Of a stretch of 64,000 bases of DNA, positions 10,380 to 23,540 are shown in pieces. The stretch's first letter is position 1, and every line of letters starts with the position of its first letter. A program made the translations under genes and the position numbers. Under the pieces are notes generated by a model. That model was not told where the DNA came from. It was given only the letters and a program-made list of their open reading frames with translations, and did no database searches. Where the stretch lies: assembly GCA_035610365.1 (NCBI GenBank), contig CM069432.1:179165027-179229026 (forward strand), in the 5' to 3' direction. This DNA is from Aquatica leii. Taxonomy: Eukaryota; Arthropoda; Insecta; Coleoptera; Lampyridae.

Positions 10380-11110
10380 TGAATTTTTGTACAAGCTGTG
10401 TAACGAATTTGTGGCTGAAACGCTTATGCTTATGCTTATCTGGATGCCTATGATTAAAAACTCTTGGCGTGGCTCTAGCACATTTGTTTTAAGAACCAAT
10501 AATCAGCGCCGCCAACCCTACGAATGTATCCGCAAATCTACAAAATTTTTAATCTCAATACGAATGTCCGATTTCAGTAATAAATCTACGGATTTTTATT
10601 GTTTGTGAACGCAGTAATATCTACAAAAAACCTTCGCCTTCTTTGGTACCACTTGCAAGTCAGTTTCCAAGTGTAATCAATGAAATGGAATATACCTAAT
10701 CATCTTGATTTTAAAATGGAAATTACTTCCGTATTTGACATCTAAATTAAATTTTGAAGTTTTTTTGGGTATGGGGAAATTAAAAAAACGAACTAGATGA
10801 GCCAATGTTTTCTTTAATATCAAAACTTATTAATCATATATTGATTTAACCACACAGCAGTGCTACTGCAGAAAGTGTGTTTTCGCCAATTCATTTAAAA
10901 AAAACTTACAAAACAGAAACAAATTACAAATGAGTACTTTAATAGAAATACTTCATACAAAGAGGTTGTTTAATAAAGACATAAATAGTTTTTGTTATAA
11001 CTGTAGTATTGATGAAGAAATGCTTCAACGTATGCATACCAAAGCAATATATGATCATAAAAAAGAATACACATCCAGTAAAGGTAAAGTAGAAGCACTG
11101 GAATTTATCT
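10380..11110 (+). pseudogene. hAT transposase, C-terminal part (relic)
   Basis: The plus strand keeps pieces of a hAT-family transposase: PSPSLVPLASQFPSVINEME (10630-10690), a KFEVFLGMGKLKNELDEPMF-like segment (about 10750-10810), then SLISKLINHILI, a stop, PHSSATAESVFSPIHLKKT and TLIEILHTKRLFNKDINS (10860-10995). The PHSSATAESVFS block is the hAT C-terminal dimerisation motif. Stops and frameshifts interrupt throughout. An upstream fragment with LYKLCNEFVAETL (10390) may belong to the same gene. The closest relatives would be Buster/ZBED-like hATs. No terminal repeats were located. Confidence 0.75.
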
Positions 11111-11179
11111 TTATTAATAAGCCACAGATGGGTTCTCTTCTTTGTCATCATCAGTCATATTCACTAGATGCGTGAATGT

Positions 11180-14100
11180 ACGTGTATCATAGATTGTAAT
11201 GTTGGTGCTTTAGTTTCGTAGTGGTTTATTGTGTTGTTTGCAAACCACTCTACTTTGTTTTTGTTTTCCTTGGCCATAGGAAGTGGACACAACAGATGCA
11301 TAAAGCGTTTCCAAAAGAAAACATATAAAGTAGTTTTCTTTGCCTCTCTTACATAATAAAGAATTTACATATGCTTATCTATGAACTAGAAAACCTCATA
11401 CAAAAAGAAACGTGGTGTAACAAAAGATTTTGACCAGTAGTATTTAGTTAAAAACCAAAATTTAATTATGCTAAACAAAACTTGTTAGAATATAAATGCT
11501 TATAAATAGACAAAACATTTTATTTTTAAAAAAAGATTAAATAAAAGAAAAATAAGATTTTCTCACGGCTATAAATTTTTTTTCTGCTTAATGTTTTAGC
11601 ATACAGAAAAATATCACAAAAAGTTTTGACTGGTGTAATACATTGAATAAAGTAGTTTTGAATTTAAGTTGCTGAAAATGCTGTTTGTTGTTATTGATTA
11701 CAAAATCGATTTTAATTAGTGTTTTGTTTGTAAAGAAATGTGCATGCCAAAATAAATTTTATTTTACGTATTGCATATATACACGCTTGTGTTAACATCG
11801 TTTACTAATAGACGTGCAGAGTGATAGATTTGCATTAAATCTACAACCGAAAAAACAGGTAAGAGAATTTCTAGCACGTTTTAATGTGTGTTCTCATTGT
11901 AACGCTTTTCAAAGCTAACGCACTGTAAACTTTGTCAGGCCCAAACGATCAATTAGGATTACGTACAGCTATTACTTGCAGACACATACGTTGATCTTAT
12001 TCAAAAAGTTGTTGGGCAGTAAACCCACTTAAACATTGCAATCTTTTAAATTTATAAGTAATACAAAATAGCATAATTAAATAAATTTTATTAACAACCC
12101 TGTTGAAAGTGTTATTTTTAATAAAGTCTCTTTTTAGTTTGAAAAATGTGCGCGTATGCTATTAGAAAATTTCGCTATAGAAACTATGATAATATGATAT
12201 TCTAAAGACGTTTAGTGTTTATTGTGATTTTTTATTTGTTTACGTGTATTAATTAACATAAAATAATATAAGTATTGGTTTTTACCTTTTTACTCTAGAA
12301 TTATAAACTTATTGGTTTATCAACATTTCATAATACGAAATATTATTGTCGTTAAAGAATTTTTTAACTACGAGATCATTAAATATAAAGGAATCTACTT
12401 GTAATACATCATTAAATTGTTTAATACAAATAACTTCACTTTTAAAGTATGTAGAAGATTTAGTTGAATGAAGTTTAATATTCGGATACATCTTATAAGA
12501 TATATTATTTATACTGAAATTCTTGTCTAAAATCCATTTCTGATTTAATGCTACTTTTATTGAGTTTACTGTAAATTATTAACAAAATAAAAATTTAGAA
12601 GAGACTGGCAAAATGTATGTAAGCTTAGTATGCAAATAAATCTCTATATTTAGACTTAGCAGTTGTTTTCTAGTTTACCAATGTAGCCATGTTGTACGAA
12701 ACTGATATTTAATGCAATATATTATAAGGGATCACTGCCTTGGACAACCTACAGTTAACTGAATAATTAAGGGAACATGCCAAGCCATGTGGTCTAATCT
12801 TAATCCTACAGTTTTGAAAGTTAAATTTAGAGGAATAAGGGACCGAACAGTTAATAAAAAATTTATTATTTTATGAAAGTATCGTGTTACTAAACCAAAT
12901 TTTAAGCAAGACATCATTATTTACATATGCAAATCGGTTATCTAATATTCTGTAAACATATCACATACTAACAAGTTAAGTTTATTGCATGAACTATTTA
13001 ATATACATACTTACCTACACTGAAATACATTTGACTTAAAAAATATCATTTTTAACTGTTTATTAAAACTAAATGACATTTTAAAATATTTAATTTATTT
13101 ATAGTATTGTGTATTAACTTAAATCGTAAAAGTTAATCTTATAAGAAAGTTTTAATTAAAATCTCATCATAATAATAATGATTTATACTTTTGTAAAATT
13201 TATGTTGTAATCGTTTTTGCGGCTATAATATTTTAACTATATTTTTTTTAAATTGTTTTAATATATTTAACGTTAACGTCGATTAAATTTTAATTTGATT
13301 ACAATTCGTTTGTAAAATAACAATTATTGCAACATTTAAAATTTTTTTTGTGATTTACTAATTCGATAAAAAATCATAGAAAATTGCGTCTCAAAACATC
13401 AAAAACTTTTTTTTTATGAGCCGAAAGGTAATCGTGTAATTGTTTCCTTTATACACTGATGCATAACTTGATAGGAGTGAAAAATCGAAATTGTTTATAA
13501 AGCAAATAAAGTAAATGTTTGTACATTTAAAAATAGTTTGTGAATAGCAAATATTGTTATTAGAAATGAAACTATAAGTTGATCAGGATACATTAAGAAT
13601 CTACGGTAAAACAATGGCAATTTGAATACATTATTACTTATGTAGATAAAAAAAGTTTTAACAATGATTAGTTCGGAAAATGTAATTGAAAGTTAATTAC
13701 AACGGTAAACTAAATGTCATAAACAAATTCTTACGCCAAATTGGGTTTGAATACAAAAAATGCCACCTATTATTGTTTAATGTTGTCTGTGGTCTAAGAA
13801 CCTAGCGTTTTTTGTTTACAGGAACCGGAACTAAAACCGTTCTAAATTTTAACCGTCTTGGAACCGTCTTTTACACACGCAACGTGCAAATCTATTACGT
13901 TTTTCCTAGCAACAGTTTTCAGAAAAACTTTTTTTGAGAATCTATTTAGCCATAAATAACTTTACTTTATAATAGTTTGAATTCTGACGTGCACAAAATA
14001 ATGCCTAAGCTTTAATCTAACCTCTATAAGTACTAAACATAACTTTAAAAAAAACAACTGTTTTGTACTATAATAGGAAGCTAATTAAAATCAGTTTTTT

Positions 14101-14190
14101 CTAAAAAGTTTAAAATCAAACTTATGCGCTTAAAAAGTAATTTTTCTCTCGACGCTTTGTAAACGCATTTTTCATGTTTTTAATGTATAA
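11180..14190. other. Long stretch without a supported gene
   Basis: AT-rich DNA with scattered short open frames and no recognisable domain. Frames at 12309-12491 and 12732-12917 are isolated and have no family signature. Confidence 0.45.
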
Positions 14191-14194
14191 ATTA

Positions 14195-14580
14195 CATATT
14201 TTAGGTTATATTTGTAAACGTTGACATTTAGTGGTGATTTTCTTGTAATGAAATGTAAATATATTTAGTTCAAGGTAATTAGAATAAATAAAAGCTTCTA
14301 ATTTGCAACCTAACCACTTGTTTTCTTGCAGGATTTTCTTTTGATTGAAAGGAAATGTCAACAGTAATTTATCGGACTTTTGCTTTTGCAGTGTCATAAA
14401 CAGATTAAGTAATCCAATCCTTAAAATAAAATTACTCATTTTATATTAACATACTCAAATTAACTTGAAGAAATTATTTATTAGAACTATCAGTTTTTTG
14501 AACTGCTTGACAATTCAGAAGTAACCAATCATCTTTTGGTTTTCATCGATAGTTGCAAGATACCAAAATGTTTCTTTCGC
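14195..14580 (+). repeat. Dispersed repeat family 2, copy A
   Basis: Starts near TTTAGGTTATATTTG and ends near TCGATAGTTGCAAGA. It aligns in the same orientation with 23005-23530: both contain TTTAGTGGTGATTT, AACAGTAATTTATCGGAC and TCGATAGTTGCAAGA. Copy B carries roughly 150 extra bases in its middle. No coding capacity and no clear terminal repeats; class unknown. Confidence 0.6.
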
Positions 14581-14589
14581 TCAAGCCTG

Positions 14590-15540
14590 ATATCTGTTTG
14601 TTATTATTTATCCTTATATTAATGCAGTATTTATAAGTTTTTATGTGTACTTTTACTACATATTATATTATACTCTTATAAAAATAATCTATTCGTACAT
14701 TGTCGCTACCTTGTTAAAAGATACACATAAATACAATCAATTGTTACAAAACTAATGCAAACTACTGGTTTATACATTAAAAACACTTGTTTCTTTCTAC
14801 AATGTGTTTTATTAACAATTCATTTCTTATATTTAAACTAATTTTGCAGTAAAGATTAATGTAGCATATTAGATCTATTAAAATAATTAACTATCTTGCA
14901 TTTTTTAAAAAGAAATTTTTTCAATTCTTTAATAGTTCGTAAAGCTTCCTTCTTAAGAATAATACCTATTAATTACAAAGTGTCTTTAAACATTTATAAA
15001 TTTAATTTATTTGCTTTATAAGTCACATCCACATGTTATTCGGTTGAAGCTTCTAGGATAAACTATCACATGTCAACATTTGTCGGAACTTGACATTGTT
15101 AACGATTCAGGCTTCGCATAAAAAGATTTTCTTTATTTACTGGTTGCAAAAGCAAAATCTTGTTATTGAATTATTAGTACGTTTTAAACTAATCCAGCTC
15201 ATTCATATTAGGTTATCCTTGAAATTAATGTATTAAAACAAATATTCAAATACTAAATTATTTGAAGTTAATTTAAATTGCATGTATTTAGAGCAAGTAA
15301 GCACCATTTCTCTAACTAGAGATGAGTATCTAAAAGACAAGAATTAAATAATAGTAGTATAAATGCTGCAGCATTTATTTTATATCAACATATAAAATAA
15401 ATACAAGTTTTGACATAATTTTTTAGTTTTTATTTTAGGCATTAGCAACACAGATTTTTAAATTAGTTTATTTATATTCTGCGTTATTTGTTTTCGTAAA
15501 ATTCTATTTAACTTTAATTACTAATTAAATATAGAGTCGC
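14590..15540. other. Non-coding AT-rich stretch
   Basis: I see no gene, repeat or conserved signal here. Confidence 0.45.
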
Positions 15541-15542
15541 AG

Positions 15543-15660
15543 AGAAAGTATAGTGTATAATTCGTAAGGAATGTGTATTGCAAACTCGTACAAATTGCAA
15601 ATTTTCATACTCGTTGGCAATGACAACCATTCCTTACTCATTATACAATATACTATTTTC
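15543..15660. repeat. Foldback hairpin (MITE-like), copy 2
   Basis: The left arm GAAAGTATAGTGTATAATTC and following bases (15543-15572) are the near reverse complement of 15628-15660, which ends AATATACTATTTTC. The interior (CAAACTCGTACAAATTGC / TTTTCATACTCGTTGGC) also pairs imperfectly, so almost the whole unit folds into one stem. Its terminus matches those of the other foldbacks. Confidence 0.6.
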
Positions 15661-15664
15661 TACT

Positions 15665-17380
15665 CTCGTATTAGAAAATTGCATATTACCTACTACTTGT
15701 TGCTAAGCAAATAGATTATAACAGATACTGACACGTAATAATTTGCAAGCACTGATTTCTATAATAACATCGATAGCTGATATTGTAATCTGCCATTGAC
15801 GCCTTTAGAGAAATCATCAACGCCACTTATTACTGAGACAGGAACTAAAATGTAGCGCAATCCATACTTTTTTGTAACAGTTTAACTGTCAGTGCAATTC
15901 TCATAAATATGAATATTTTAGTAAGATATTTTCTAAATAGATTACTAAGTTTAAAAATATATAGAATATTGTTTGGGCACATCAGTAGTAGCTTGTACTT
16001 TGGATTCTTATTTCAATATGCATGTTATAGTTTCAGTGATTGTATAATTTTCTTTAGTTTTCTTTAATTTTTTGCAATTATCAGTTATGCGTTCCATCAA
16101 TAAATCTACGAGTCGGTTAAAGATGTGTGATTAATTCTTAAGCGAGCTAAAATGATAAGTAAAATTTGATTAGTCATTAAATTTCACAAAATTTTATACA
16201 GTTTTATGCATTTCCGTAAATTTTTATGCCATTTTATAAAACTTTTAAAATTATTTTTCTTCAACAAAACGAATTTTATTTTTAACAGAAAATAGTTATA
16301 ATGTCACGTTCAGCTCACGAACTAAACTGAAATCTGTGCTGGTGAGAAAATTTTGAAATCTGAGCTGATGTGCCTGTTTTTAATCCAGTTTCCCACGAAC
16401 TAAAAATGGAGTTTTCTACAGTGCAATCTCTTCTAATTTGCCTTATGTTGTCTGTTTTTTTTAGTAAGTATAACGATTTTATTGTTGTTGTCAAAAAACA
16501 TCAATAATCAATAATTTAACATGAAAGTTTTATAGGTAGCTTTGTTGATAATTTGTTTTGTTTATTATTTAAACTATCATCAATTCATCACTAAGCAAAT
16601 CTTTGTATTAACGCACAGATTACATATTATTTTTATGGTACGTGTTTGATAATGTAATGTAATGCAATGCAAGTTATTTAAAAGAAAAAACAGTGTTAGT
16701 TTTTTAAATCTACAATTTGCAAGACGTTAAAAAGAAAATTAATTCTAATATAAAACGTTTTGTGCACCCGTCACGTTGAATGTTTAAACACAATTATCTC
16801 TGCTTATTAAATTATACTTTGCGTTTAAATATTCACAAAAACAGTTTTGATATATGCACATAAAATAAATTATAAATGAATTAGATTTGTAGTAATCATT
16901 CTTTTGGTGTGACAAAAAATACATAACAAATGTGTAATATTACCTAATTAAACGTTTATAGATTAATTTGCTTTTAAATGGAGCTTTATTAAAACTACGA
17001 CTTAGCGTTATAAAAAGAGAACAAAAGCATTAAAACCCCATGATGTAGGGTTTAGTTACTCAGTATGTAATTGAATAACCTTGTTCCATGTCCAACGTGT
17101 TGACAACTCTGCCAACGACAAAAACATGTAAAAATACCGCTACTTTATACTTGCTTAAATTAACAATTTAAATTAAAATTATATTTAACGGCGTTGAATA
17201 TAATAACAAACTTAATTTTTAACTAATTATATAATATGTAATTTTTTATTTAATTATAAAATTATTTCGTCAATTCAAAACTTACATAAAATGCTGTTGT
17301 ATATCTTAATTACAGCACTAAACATTTCCGTAAAATAATTAAAAGATAACAATAAATTGTAAATAAATTCAGTAGGAAGT
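15665..17380. other. Non-coding AT-rich stretch
   Basis: No supported gene. A CTGATG at about 16366 was checked for a hammerhead core and lacks the rest of the motif. Confidence 0.45.
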
Positions 17381-17389
17381 GGGTCGATC

Positions 17390-17464
17390 ATGTCTTATAA
17401 TAAAGGTTTAGATGCTGATCTAGACTGTATTATTGATCACGTAAAAACAAATAAAATTTTACAG
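17390..17464 (+). other. Possible short coding exon
   Basis: ATG at 17390 opens 25 codons (MSYNKGLDADLDCIIDHVKT...) that end exactly at a candidate splice donor, ACAG followed by GTGGTTCG. Codon content looks less random than its flanks. There is no partner exon I can identify, and the donor is not a strong consensus. Very tentative. Confidence 0.15.
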
Positions 17465-17934
17465 GTGGTTCGTGTGTTATGTTCTATATAAAGAAAATAT
17501 TACTGTCTTGACAATTGCAATAAACTGTATTGAGTTAATTTGATCGTGTTTGTTAGTTTTAGCGTCAATTGTTAGTTTTTGTTAATTAACATATTCTACA
17601 TATTTGAAAAATGTTATAACTAACTGTTTGTTCTTATCTTACTAAATTTAGATACCAAAAATTATAACTTTAAAAACTAATAAATGTGTTTAAAACATCT
17701 CCTTACATGTACAAAAATAGTTATTTGTATCACTAGTCCAGAAAGTGTTATTTTGCAAGTAGGAGCATAATTGTAGACCAATAGGTGAAACCGAGGCCTA
17801 CAAAATATGCAAAATACTTTTAGGACGTGTGATACAGAAAATTGTTTGCGCTAACCTTTATAGTATACATATATTAAAAACAATTATTTTCTATTTCGCG
17901 ACGGTTATAGCCTTATATCCGTACTGTAAACGAT

Positions 17935-17957
17935 ACGGAAAGAGACTCTCTTTCCGT
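17935..17957. repeat. Perfect 11-bp inverted repeat
   Basis: ACGGAAAGAGA, one C, then TCTCTTTCCGT. It is a tight hairpin about 140 bp downstream of the tyrosine recombinase stop codon, but no poly-T tail or other terminator feature follows. Role unknown. Confidence 0.6.
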
Positions 17958-18095
17958 ACTGCTGTAGTGATTAAATAAATTTAAGTTTGCAATACTGTAA
18001 ACCCTATCTGACTGTAAACCATAACCTAACTAAATATATTACATATTACAGCTGTTTATAAAGTAGAACAAAATTAACGAACTTTTAATAAACTC

Positions 18096-19367
18096 TTATG
18101 CATTATTATCAATTGTACAGTTATTATAAATTTTGATTGTAACAGTACAATTATCACCAATAGAAATAGGTAAGCCAGGAAGTGTTTTGATAGTTTTTGT
18201 GCTTTCTGATTCAGATTGTACCTCTACAACATTAAATGTTTCTTTTGCTTCAGTACTACCAATGCTACTGCTATTCCCACTTTCACAATCGGTTGAAGTT
18301 GAAGGTTTGACAACCGTAGATGTTGCGAAATGATGTGAAAGCTTTTGTGCAACTTCGAACTTCTTCGTTATTGTAGCATCGATATAGCCCTCAGCAACTG
18401 CTGACGATTTCCAGCCTCCATGTTTTTTTATTGTTATTAAATCTCCACCACGGTTTGCTAATTCGGAGACTGAGCTACGTCGAAAACAGTGACCTGTATA
18501 ATCCTCGGGATTGGATAAATTCAAAAATGTAGCAATGCTTTTTGGCATTTGTCCTATTTTATTTATTCCTATTGGTAAAATGCTACATTTTCCTGCCCGA
18601 TATGTAAGAAAATACCGATCGTGTGGTGTATGTGCAGGTCGAAGCTGATAATATTTTTTTATTAAATTTATCCAAGTAAGTTCAGTTATGACGAATACTC
18701 GTGGGACATTATTTTTAGTTTTAGGAATAGATACTATGATCGAATCCATCTTAAACTCAATGTCCTTAATACTTAACAACATTAGCTCTTCACGTCTGCA
18801 AGCACCTGAGTATCCTATAATTAAGGCATTCTGAAAAGTAAAAACATGTTGTACATATCAATGAAGTTAAACCAGTTTTTATTAAATTTTAGGTACTTAA
18901 ACTGTCACTAATAAAGCGTACTGCATAAACTGTGTACTTTAATACATGTATGTACTTACTTTCATTGCAAGATAACGATCATCATTGGCTTCAATAAGAA
19001 ACTTTTCAATATGTTTGAATTCCAGAACTTTAGATTTTTTAGGCACATAATTTTTAGAAATTCTTTTCAAAAAAACAGTCACTTTTAGAAATTTAGAAAT
19101 GTCAATATTTTTGTTTATGTTAAGACACGTTTTCAACATGGAATAATTGGACCACATAGTTGAAGACTTTTTCAAATGCGTCATATTTTGAAAATACGCC
19201 AATACCACATTTTCTGTAATCGAATTTACATTGTTTTGATCGCACCAAGTTGTAAAGTTTTTATATTCTTTTTCATATTTTGCACGGGATTTCGTTGGCA
19301 ACAAGTTATCTAAAGCTTTATTAGCTAGTTCTTTTACGTCAGGCGGAGTACAACTTAGAGATTCCAT
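18096..19367 (-). CDS. Crypton-type tyrosine recombinase, two exons
   Basis: Exon 1 is 19367-18960 (136 codons); exon 2 is 18830-18096 (244 codons plus stop). The intron 18959-18831 has GTAAGT at its 5' end and TTTTCAG at its 3' end and keeps phase 0, giving a 380-residue protein. Residues 1-136 form the helical SAM-like DNA-binding domain (KYEKEYKNFTTWCDQNN). The catalytic domain shows YSGACRREEL (Arg148), TGHCFRRSS (His250 and Arg253), GGW (Trp276) and AEGYI (Tyr285, nine residues after the Trp), a complete R..HxxR..W..Y set. A Ser/Thr-rich tail ends in TVTIKIYNNCTIDNNA, the Asn/Cys tail seen in animal members. Such proteins cut and rejoin DNA through the Tyr, as in Cryptons. No stop or frameshift is visible, so it may be recent or domesticated. 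The upstream ATG is the only in-frame choice. Confidence 0.85.
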
Positions 19368-19517
19368 TTTTACAACTTTTTATTAAATTCAGAAATAATT
19401 AAAAATTTCAAATTTGAATTGTCAAATGCCACAATTACCAACATAATTTAAAAAAAAAACAAAAAACAATTAAGATCTTTATTTATTAAAAATTTTAGAG
19501 TAAATGCAAGCGAAATA

Positions 19518-19662
19518 GAAAAAATAGTATGAAAAACACATGTCACAACTTCTTTTTGCAGCACTCGACCATTTGCAGACCTCCTTTCAGTCGGTCTGCA
19601 AACCTGGTCTTCGTGCGGCAAAAAGTCTCATTGTGACATTTGTTTTTCAATATACTATTTTA
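19518..19662. repeat. Foldback hairpin (MITE-like), copy 3, upstream of the recombinase gene
   Basis: The left arm (19518-19550, AAAATAGTATGAAAAACACA then TGTCACAAC) pairs with the right arm (19631-19662), and the inner part also pairs (TGCAGACC ... GGTCTGCA). The whole 145 bp can form one long stem. It lies about 150 bp upstream of the recombinase start codon, so it could sit in or near that promoter. Confidence 0.65.
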
Positions 19663-19669
19663 GTATTGA

Positions 19670-22215
19670 AACCAGTAATGACGAAATTCTATTGTTTTTG
19701 CAAATGTATTTGACAGTTATATAATTTCAATACAATTTAACTTATTTTAAAATAAAATGATTATTTTTTTGCATTTTAGTTAATTTAGTAATAATAAATC
19801 TGACACAAATGACATGACTTAAAAAATTAATGACAAGTATTAATACCAACTTCTAGTTATAAAATTTTTTGGCCGGAAACGTCAAATTTCGGGCCGATTA
19901 TGCTGCCTCCAAAATAAATCAAAACGGACGGAAGCACAAAAAATGTTTATACTTACTCATAATTAAGATAAACAATTTTTTGCTAAATTTTTTTTTGCAA
20001 AAAAAAAACAAAAAACTAAGTTCCTTAAATTAAACTAACTAGTTAATTATTAAAGATGAAATGTATGCAAGCTTACGTCAACAATGTATAAACAAGTATC
20101 TATTGAATTCTTTTATTTATTTACGTAACGGCACCATTAGTTTCTTAATTATAAAAATTAAAATACAACCCAATATGATAAAAAGAAGTCGATTTTACTG
20201 GCAACATTATGATAAAACTTTATCTGACTAAAACAAGTTATACCCAATAAAATTGCATAAGAATTAAGTTGAAATGTGATACATTTTTATTCTTCTGAAA
20301 ATTATTAGAACGTTAAAAAACTATCTTATAATTATAGTATTAGGTATGCTTTCAATTATTTATATCCAACTAAATTAAATTTTCTCAAACCAGTTGTCAA
20401 AAGTCAGTTGTAACTGTAGAGTCGAGTGAGAAACGTGAAAAATGTAATTTTCTAGTATTAAACTAAAATTTAAAAAAAACATTCGATTCATCTTCTTAAA
20501 ATTAATAATTACTCTGAAGTGAGTGCAAAGGTTATCTTATGTATACTTCTAATTATTAATTTTTTTTAAATCTTTTTTTAATTTTTTTATTAACCATTAT
20601 TTTTCAAATGAATAAAGTCAAGTGTTTTAGAATTCATATCTGAAACAGATGTGTTAGTTAGTTAGTGTTCTTGGTATCTAAAGTAAGCGTAAAATATCTA
20701 CGGCGTTGTACTCATTGCTCGAAGGCTCTAACTCATACTCCAGCTGTGTTAAGTTTCTATGAAATATTTTCCATTGTATGATACTTCTGAGCCCTATTTC
20801 AAATGTGTTGGATATCTACGGCAATATGGTTTGTTGGTGGCGAGTTTCTAATAAAGCTCTCATTAATTCTATTTTTCTAGAAAACTTTATATTCTAAATT
20901 GTTGTTTAAGATTAATTATCTATAGTTTTAATAAATCACATAAAGTGCAGTTATATAAAACATAAAACAAAACTGTTTGTTATCTGAAATTGTAATAATC
21001 GCTAACTCACAAACTTATAATATTTAGTCAAAGCTTTTTTGCAATAACTTGCAAAGCAAACAGTAAATTGTAATAAGCGGTAGTTGAGCTTTGATAAAGA
21101 CCAAACCGAATGTCCCTTTTAGAAGCGATGTTTAATTACGTAAAAATAAAGAACACCGAATTTCTACAAGATAACTATACGGAAACAATTAAACTTGAAT
21201 TTCGTGGAATAAGTAAAACTGTTATTTTATAACAAAACAATAATTACATAAGAAAAATTCGGGTAGGGTTTGGACATATATTTTCCGGGTTTCGGGCCGG
21301 GCCAGACTGACAGTTACGTTTCATCCAGAGAAATCAAAGTTTTTGGACTGACTCGAAAAAACAATGCTTATTAATAAAATATGTGCTTAGCAGTTGCATA
21401 AATAATAAAATAATAATACGGTTTATTGTTTGTCAATATTTTTTTGTGCGATTGAATTTAGTTTAATTAAATTATATTTTATTAACCAACTTATGATAGA
21501 CCACTCCACTTAGTTGATGAATAAGGTAGTATAAAAATACGTTATAAAACGATTTACTTAATTAACTTTACTTTTTTTATAACTAAAATTAAGTGTAATT
21601 TATTATTACTCGTAGCTGTAATGTGTTTCATTAGAACGTAATTTTTACATAAAGTTAAGATCTTTTGTTGTATTGGTTAGTATTTTTCTAAAAAAACAAA
21701 AACGTAATTTTGAATTTTATTAGATTGCATTTATTAAAAATTGTTGGTTTTAATTTAAAACTATAAAAAAAATATAAACTTTCTTTTAGATAATGATTAT
21801 AATATAATATATAAAAACTGTAGCTGTAGTCAATGCAAAGGCTCAAACTGCGTAACTACGTTTATTACTCTTCAAGTTGGTTTTGTAAATATAGTTGCTA
21901 AAGCTTAGATGGCTAGTTATTAGCAAGTAAAAACGTAACTTTATCGCACAACATTTTACAGATTAAAAAGTTAGTCTTTGGCAGACATTAGGTCGGGCTA
22001 CAAAAAAATAATTTGGTCGGCTTTTGGGCTGATACCGACACGTAATGACTAGTTTATAAAAAAATGTAAATTGTCACATCAGCCTTGTTAGTCAATTGCG
22101 TTGAGTAACCGTAGAAACGAATTAGTACACGTCATGTTGACAAATTACATTAATAAATGTTACATTTATGCTTTTTATTTTTATGAATCAAAGTGTTTGT
22201 AGAAAAATTATAGTA
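19670..22215. other. Non-coding stretch with a few GC-rich islands
   Basis: No supported gene. Short GC-rich patches stand out: GGCCGGAAACGTCAAATTTC (about 19872), TTTCGGGCCGGGCCAGACTG (about 21290) and TCGGGCTAC / GGTCGGCTTTTGGGC (about 21993-22030). They look like terminal or subterminal pieces of DNA transposons, but I could not pair ends. Confidence 0.35.
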
Positions 22216-22232
22216 CACAACTAGAGTTGGAT

Positions 22233-22449
22233 AAGCTTATTACATGCTCGTAAAATTACCACATTTGTTGCTACGCGGCTTGCGCACAGCTTTTTTACTC
22301 GCATATAATAAGCTACTTACAACCCTCGTTATGTGGACAGCTGTTTTGTCCTATTTAAATTTTTCAGCACTAAAATATTCTGACGCTAATGGAAACTGCA
22401 TTAGAGTATTCCAGTGCTAAAAAGTCCAAATAGAAAAACAGTTGTCCAC
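22233..22449. repeat. Two adjacent foldback hairpins
   Basis: Hairpin a: AAGCTTATTACATGCTCG (22233 onward) with CGCATATAATAAGCT (up to 22313). Hairpin b: GTGGACAGCTGTTTTGTCC (22333 onward) through CAGCACTAAAATATTCTGAC pairs with CATTAGAGTATTCCAGTGC through AAACAGTTGTCCAC (to 22449), arms of about 55 bp. They are inverted-repeat elements without coding capacity. Confidence 0.6.
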
Positions 22450-23004
22450 TTGCCTCTAATCATGGTTTCTGCAAATATATAAACAATTTTTTGCATTTGC
22501 CACGTATAATTCAAATTATTATTGAAATTTTCTGTGTAATATTTACTATCTAACAACTTGATAATTTTCTACATTTAGATTAACTCGTACGTAGCTACGT
22601 TTCTACGAGATGTCGTTTAGCCTCAGATTTATTATTATACATAAAATGTGCTTAGCAATTTGGGATAACACGAAATAAAAACATCGTTTCTACAATTGAA
22701 TTAAAAAAGTTGGATTGAAATAACAAACGGTTTTACTAATAATGAAAATTATTCCAACCATATACTCCTAATTTTAAAAAAATATTATTTCTACGACTAA
22801 CAGATAATACGATACCTTGTATGTTTGTACGTTTATTTGTGATTAGGCAACATTATGCATTGTGTTTGACCAATTTGCTTCCCGCACAGATCAAATTCAT
22901 TTATTTACAGGACATATCTAATCTACAAGATAATAAATTATAAAATCATAATTTGTACAAATATTCCGTACCTATAAAGTAAAAAGGATTTGTTTGTAAA
23001 TGAA

Positions 23005-23540
23005 ATACTTTAGGTTATGTTTGCATATGTTGGTATTTAGTGGTGATTTCTTTGTAATTAAATGGTAAGAAATTTTAGAAACACTAAGTTCAAGGCATTG
23101 TGCATTATTTGAATACATACTAACAATTGTTTTATGGCAATTAAATGTAGTTTACTACCAAGTATAACATTACAACATCGGCGCAAGGGGCCGTAATTGA
23201 TTTAGTTGTGATTAAATTTTATTCATAATTTGTACTCAAATTGTAGTTTCGCATTATTCGGTTTAATGTAATTAAAATGAATAAAAACACTTTGTTTGAT
23301 GAGTTTTTATTTGATAGAAAAAACGTTAACAGTAATTTATCGGACCTTTGCAATGTTATAAATAAATTGTAAGGATCAGCTGTTTAGAAACTTTTCTGTA
23401 GTTACTGAATTTTGCTCAAATTAACTAAAAGGAGTTTGTATTTAGTAACATCGATTAGTTTTTTAAACTACATGACAATTGAGAAGAGACTAATTATTTT
23501 TCAGCATTTATCGATAGTTGCAAGAAGAAAGTTGAGGCAT
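23005..23540 (+). repeat. Dispersed repeat family 2, copy B
   Basis: Direct-orientation copy of the repeat at 14195-14580. It shares GGTTATGTTTGCATATG (for GGTTATATTTGTAAACG), TTTAGTGGTGATTTCTTTG, AACAGTAATTTATCGGACC and a TTTATCGATAGTTGCAAGA end. Bases about 23110-23280 have no counterpart in copy A and may be an insertion. Confidence 0.6.

Noticed and set aside
12732..12917. Minus-strand 61-codon frame, with a protein-like plus-strand reading (LKVKFRGIRDRTV)
   Set aside because: Neither strand shows a recognisable domain or continues beyond a short stretch.
16360..16380. CTGATG motif as another hammerhead
   Set aside because: The following bases do not form stem II and no GAAA/GTC is correctly placed.
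17935..17957. Transcription terminator
   Set aside because: The hairpin has no T-run after it, and eukaryotic genes do not use such terminators; listed only as an inverted repeat.
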